Part shown: positions 49,376-52,269 of the stretch, one piece after another
Numbering within the stretch: position 1 is the first letter of the stretch
Layout: each line of letters begins with the position of its first letter
Translations under genes and position numbers: made by a program
Notes under the pieces: generated by a model
The model's input: only the letters and a program-made list of their open reading frames with translations
What the model was told of the DNA's origin: nothing
The model's database searches: none
Source of the DNA: Comamonadaceae bacterium
Lineage (GTDB): Bacteria > Pseudomonadota > Gammaproteobacteria > Burkholderiales > Burkholderiaceae_C
Length of the DNA: 52,269 nt
Direction: 5' to 3'
Assembly: GCA_011391745.1 (NCBI GenBank)
Contig: JAABPX010000021.1
Location: forward strand, 1 to 52,269

Positions 49376-52269
49376 TCACGGGGCGGATGCCAAGGTGGCG
49401 AGCTGGACCAAAATGTCCGCCTTGGTGCGGTAATGACCAAACTGCTTTTCGTCTTGCTCGCGCACGATGGGAAAGCTGTCCAAGATATAAGCCGCATCGT
49501 TGGCGTTGATGCCGTATAGGTAGAAAAACACGGCATCGAGCACCGCGAGGCGAGCGCGGCGCTTTTCGTCGTCCCACACAAAAGGCGGCAAGACATCGCC
49601 CTGAGCGCCCACATAGCCCAAATCGCGCGCGAACGGTGCCATGTCGTGCGCGGTGTAGGTGAGCGCCAGCACCTGCGGCAACACACAATCGGCCACGGTG
49701 GGCTGGGGGTGATGGCCGTTCATGAGCCCGGCGGCGCGCACGGTGGCGGCAAAGGCGGCGGGCAGGGGTTCTTGGAAACGCTCGGGGGCGATGACGGGGA
49801 GTTGCTCCACCACAAACCAATTTAGGTGCTGCCCCTGCACCTTTTGCCGGGCGACGAAATCGAACGCCAGCGAGTTGAAGTTGGCGAGCAGGAGCGGCGC
49901 CAACTCGATGTATTGACCAGCGTGCTCGGGCAGCAGGGGGCGCAAAAACGGCAGCGTATTGCCCATGCCCGCCGCAGGAAGCAAGGCGGCGATCATGGTT
50001 CGCACATTGGTAGGCGCGGTCACGTCCTTGAACGCCAACGACCATTCGGGTTGAAAGTCGGCCAGTTCGGTGCGGTTGACAAAGTATTGCGGCACCGGAT
50101 ACCGGTTCGGGCTGGCCTTCTCGATCTGCGAAATGGCTTCTGGCTGCGCCGCCCTGTGCAGGTTTTCCAAGTTCACCACCACATCCGCCGCCCGGTGGTC
50201 GTACATCTGCACCATCTTGCCCTCGTACAACGGCACCGTTTCTTGGCCGTCTTTCTCCCAGCGGTTCAGCCTCGCTGGTTTCCAACCCGCCGCCTTCAGC
50301 TCGCTGGCCTTTAAGAACCGGTGCGAGTCGTTGGTCATGTGGAACATGGTCACGTACTTCACTGGCCAGGCGCGTTCGTCGGGCTGTTGGCCCAGGCTCT
50401 CGCTCACACCGCCGTGGCGCACCAGCACCGGATGTTGGCCGTAGAGGCGCAGGGTGATGTCGGCGTCGCGCCGTTGGCGAAAAATCGGGGCGGAGCCGGT
50501 GTTGGGGTTGACGCGCTTGAAGTCGTCGGCGCTGAGCACCAGGGTGCGCTCGGGCTCGTCCAGCTCGTCGAGCCGGTGCAAAAAGAAGGCGCAGCGGCTG
50601 TGCGCAAACTGGCGCTGCGGCCCGCCAAAGACCAACGTGCAAAACTTGAAGCTGGCGTGCACGTCGGGGAAAAACACTTTGCGGTTTTCAAAGTCAAACA
50701 AAGCGCCCAGCCGCCCGCTGCCGCTGATGGTGCGGAAGAATTCGGCCGCGCCTTTGTCGGCGGCGATGCCGCTGGGCGTGAGCAGCGCCACTAGGCCGGT
50801 GGGCGCGCACAGGGCCTGAGCGCGCTCCACAAACAGGCTGTACAGGTTCACGTCGCCACCGCCCAGCAGCGGGTAGTCGCCGCTGCCCAGCTTGCCATTG
50901 CCCAGCACGCGGGCGTTGGCCTCGGCGCGTTCGGTGGCTTCTTGGTATTGCGCCCACAGGTCCACCTGCGGCGGGGTGTGGGTGGCGGTTTGTTGCATCT
51001 TGACGTGTTGCAGCGCGGCAATCATGCGCTTGCGGTCGGCGGCGCGGCTTTGGGCGGCAATGGCGGGGCTGCGCTCGGCAAACCATTCCACCTCTTGCAG
51101 CTTGATGCGGTCCCAGGGCGGGTTGCCAATCACCGCGTCAAACCCGCCGCCGCCGCCAAACACGGTGGGGAAGCTGGTCCACCAGTGAAAGAAGGTTTCG
51201 CGTGCGGCCAGCGCTCGGGCGCGGGCCATGAGCCGGTTGGCGGCGTCGGTGGCGGGGTCGCTGCCGTCCAGCTGGCCCGCAGCCAACACCTGCACCAGGT
51301 TGTGGTCGGGGTCGAGCAGGCGCTTGATGCCCTCGTATTCCGGGTGTTGCCCTGCGGCGATTTCGGCGCGGGCTTGCTCAGCGTCTTTGGGCAGCTTGAG
51401 CAGACGCGGCAGATGGGCCACTTTGTCCACTGGCCAGCCCGGCACCAACCAGCGCAGGGCGCGCCAGAAGTCGAGCACGGCGTGCAGCGGTGCCAGTTGG
51501 GCCATGGCGTCGGTGGCGAGTTGTTTGGAAAGCTCGGCTTCGCCAATGTCCACGTCGGTCAAGTCGGCCACTTGCGCCAGCGCACCGGAGGCGAGCGCGA
51601 GGCGGTCGAACTCACTTTGCAGCAGCAGGGCACCGAGTTGTTGCAAGCCGCCTTGCACGGTGGACAGGCGTTCGCCGTGCAGGCTGTCGCCAATTTTGAG
51701 GTGGTGGTCCAGAAAGCTCAGCGGCGCGCCCACGGTGAAGGTGTGCAGCCACAGTGCGGTTTTGGCCAGCTCCACCGCCATCGGGTTCTTGTCCACACCA
51801 AAGATGCATTTCTTCAAAATCATGCGGCGCACGATGTGCCGGTCGTCCAGCTGTGCGTCGGTGACGGCCCAGCCGTGGTGCTGGGCGGTTTTTTTGATGC
51901 TGGCGCGAATGGCGGCGATGCGCTGCAACACGGGGCTTTGCCAGGGCCGCCCGGCCTCGGCCAGGTGCGCGGCCCAGGGCTGGGCATTGACCAAGAGGGT
52001 ACTGGTGGCAACAGCCTCAAGCACCAGGTCGGCCAAATAATCGACCAGCGCCACCAGAAAATGCCCGCTGCCCATGGCGGGGTCGCAAATTTTGAGTTCA
52101 AGAATTTGAACCGCCGGGTCGAGTGAATCAACTTGGTTTTTATCGGCGCTGCCGTCCAGAAAATTCCACTGCGCCGTGGTGAGACTGTGCTTGCCTTTCC
52201 AGGTCTTCATTTGTTCCTGAAAGGCCACGGTTTTTTCGTGGGCCAGCAGCCCCACCGATTCGCGCAGCA
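49376..52269 (-). CDS. Eco57I-type adenine DNA methyltransferase/restriction protein (5' end beyond window)
   Basis: At least 964 residues, open to the window edge, so the true N-terminus is missing. SAM motif I is CDPAMGSGHFLVALVDYLAD (near 52065), followed by IFGVDKNPMAVELAKTALWLH; the catalytic motif IV is FDAVIGNPPW (near 51125), marking an N6-adenine methyltransferase. The C-terminal half contains target-recognition-like sequence and ends FLYGINANDAAYILDSFPIVREQDEKQFGHYRTK. This architecture is shared by type IIG enzymes, PglX-like and DISARM DrmMI methylases; without the N-terminus a nuclease domain can be neither shown nor excluded. Its partners, if any, lie outside to the right. It converges on the adenosyltransferase with nine bases between stops. 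Confidence 0.8.
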   Translation of the reverse strand, partial: LRESVGLLAHEKTVAFQEQMKTWKGKHSLTTAQWNFLDGSADKNQVDSLDPAVQILELKICDPAMGSGHFLVALVDYLADLVLEAVATSTLLVNAQPWAAHLAEAGRPWQSPVLQRIAAIRASIKKTAQHHGWAVTDAQLDDRHIVRRMILKKCIFGVDKNPMAVELAKTALWLHTFTVGAPLSFLDHHLKIGDSLHGERLSTVQGGLQQLGALLLQSEFDRLALASGALAQVADLTDVDIGEAELSKQLATDAMAQLAPLHAVLDFWRALRWLVPGWPVDKVAHLPRLLKLPKDAEQARAEIAAGQHPEYEGIKRLLDPDHNLVQVLAAGQLDGSDPATDAANRLMARARALAARETFFHWWTSFPTVFGGGGGFDAVIGNPPWDRIKLQEVEWFAERSPAIAAQSRAADRKRMIAALQHVKMQQTATHTPPQVDLWAQYQEATERAEANARVLGNGKLGSGDYPLLGGGDVNLYSLFVERAQALCAPTGLVALLTPSGIAADKGAAEFFRTISGSGRLGALFDFENRKVFFPDVHASFKFCTLVFGGPQRQFAHSRCAFFLHRLDELDEPERTLVLSADDFKRVNPNTGSAPIFRQRRDADITLRLYGQHPVLVRHGGVSESLGQQPDERAWPVKYVTMFHMTNDSHRFLKASELKAAGWKPARLNRWEKDGQETVPLYEGKMVQMYDHRAADVVVNLENLHRAAQPEAISQIEKASPNRYPVPQYFVNRTELADFQPEWSLAFKDVTAPTNVRTMIAALLPAAGMGNTLPFLRPLLPEHAGQYIELAPLLLANFNSLAFDFVARQKVQGQHLNWFVVEQLPVIAPERFQEPLPAAFAATVRAAGLMNGHHPQPTVADCVLPQVLALTYTAHDMAPFARDLGYVGAQGDVLPPFVWDDEKRRARLAVLDAVFFYLYGINANDAAYILDSFPIVREQDEKQFGHYRTKADILVQLATLASAP

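Overview
The window looks like a chromosome segment of a GC-rich betaproteobacterium, most likely Burkholderiales and probably Comamonadaceae. This rests on gene content: an mnmG-rsmG-parA-hydrolase-parB cluster, an IF-1 with a C-terminal tail, MinCDE, glnK-amtB with sigma-54 signals, glcE-glcF beside lrgA-lrgB, and DUF4143 ATPases. No rRNA, tRNA, insertion sequence or CRISPR array was seen.

Layout. 1-6.8 kb holds housekeeping and transport genes (alr, lplT, a DUF4143 ATPase, a VUT/YhhQ transporter, an EamA transporter, a HAD phosphatase, a SLOG-fold protein). 6.8-10.4 kb is a worn accessory patch: a hipB-like regulator with doubled operators and a truncated hipA, an intact antitoxin with a frameshifted ParE/RelE toxin, a patatin lipase and an AT-richer HsdR-N-like nuclease. 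A 51-bp perfect direct repeat, derived from lrgB, brackets the last two genes. 10.3-13.8 kb is lrgB-lrgA-glcF-glcE; 13.8-15 kb is a second DUF4143 ATPase. 15.1-17.2 kb is amtB-glnK with a sigma-54 promoter and two abutting NtrC-like sites. 17.2-19.8 kb has comM (yifB) and an adenine deaminase.

19.8-23.8 kb is the most distinctive system: a leftward RiPP metallophore operon with a precursor of three 17-residue DGKCGEGKCG repeats, an MNIO (DUF692) enzyme, a DUF2063 partner and a DoxX protein. It diverges from a SigF-type ECF sigma factor and its NrsF (DUF1109) anti-sigma. It resembles the hvf and bufferin copper systems. 23.8-25.9 kb is lemA with two TPM-domain genes, followed by aroG, infA and minCDE.

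29.2-29.4 kb, between minC and speB, has four DnaA boxes, a GC block, five CTA/CTG triplets and an A/T-rich tract in the order of a bacterial basal unwinding element. It is a good candidate for oriC. To its right, 29.5-41.1 kb is a rightward polyamine super-cluster (speB, puuB, puuD, puuA, a class III aminotransferase, potFGHI, puuC). Agmatine would be hydrolysed to putrescine, imported putrescine would join it, and both would be degraded by the gamma-glutamyl route and/or transamination. An LpxL-like acyltransferase and a DUF2892 gene follow. 42.3-47.3 kb is mnmG-rsmG-parA-hydrolase-parB with three parS-like sites inside mnmG and rsmG. The window ends with an FAD-linked D-lactate-dehydrogenase-like gene, a PduO-type cobalamin adenosyltransferase and the 3' part of an Eco57I-type DNA methyltransferase.

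Nearly every gene from 29.5 to 47.3 kb points right and minCDE-infA point left, as expected if forks leave from about 29.3 kb. All calls come from reading the sequence; no database search was run.
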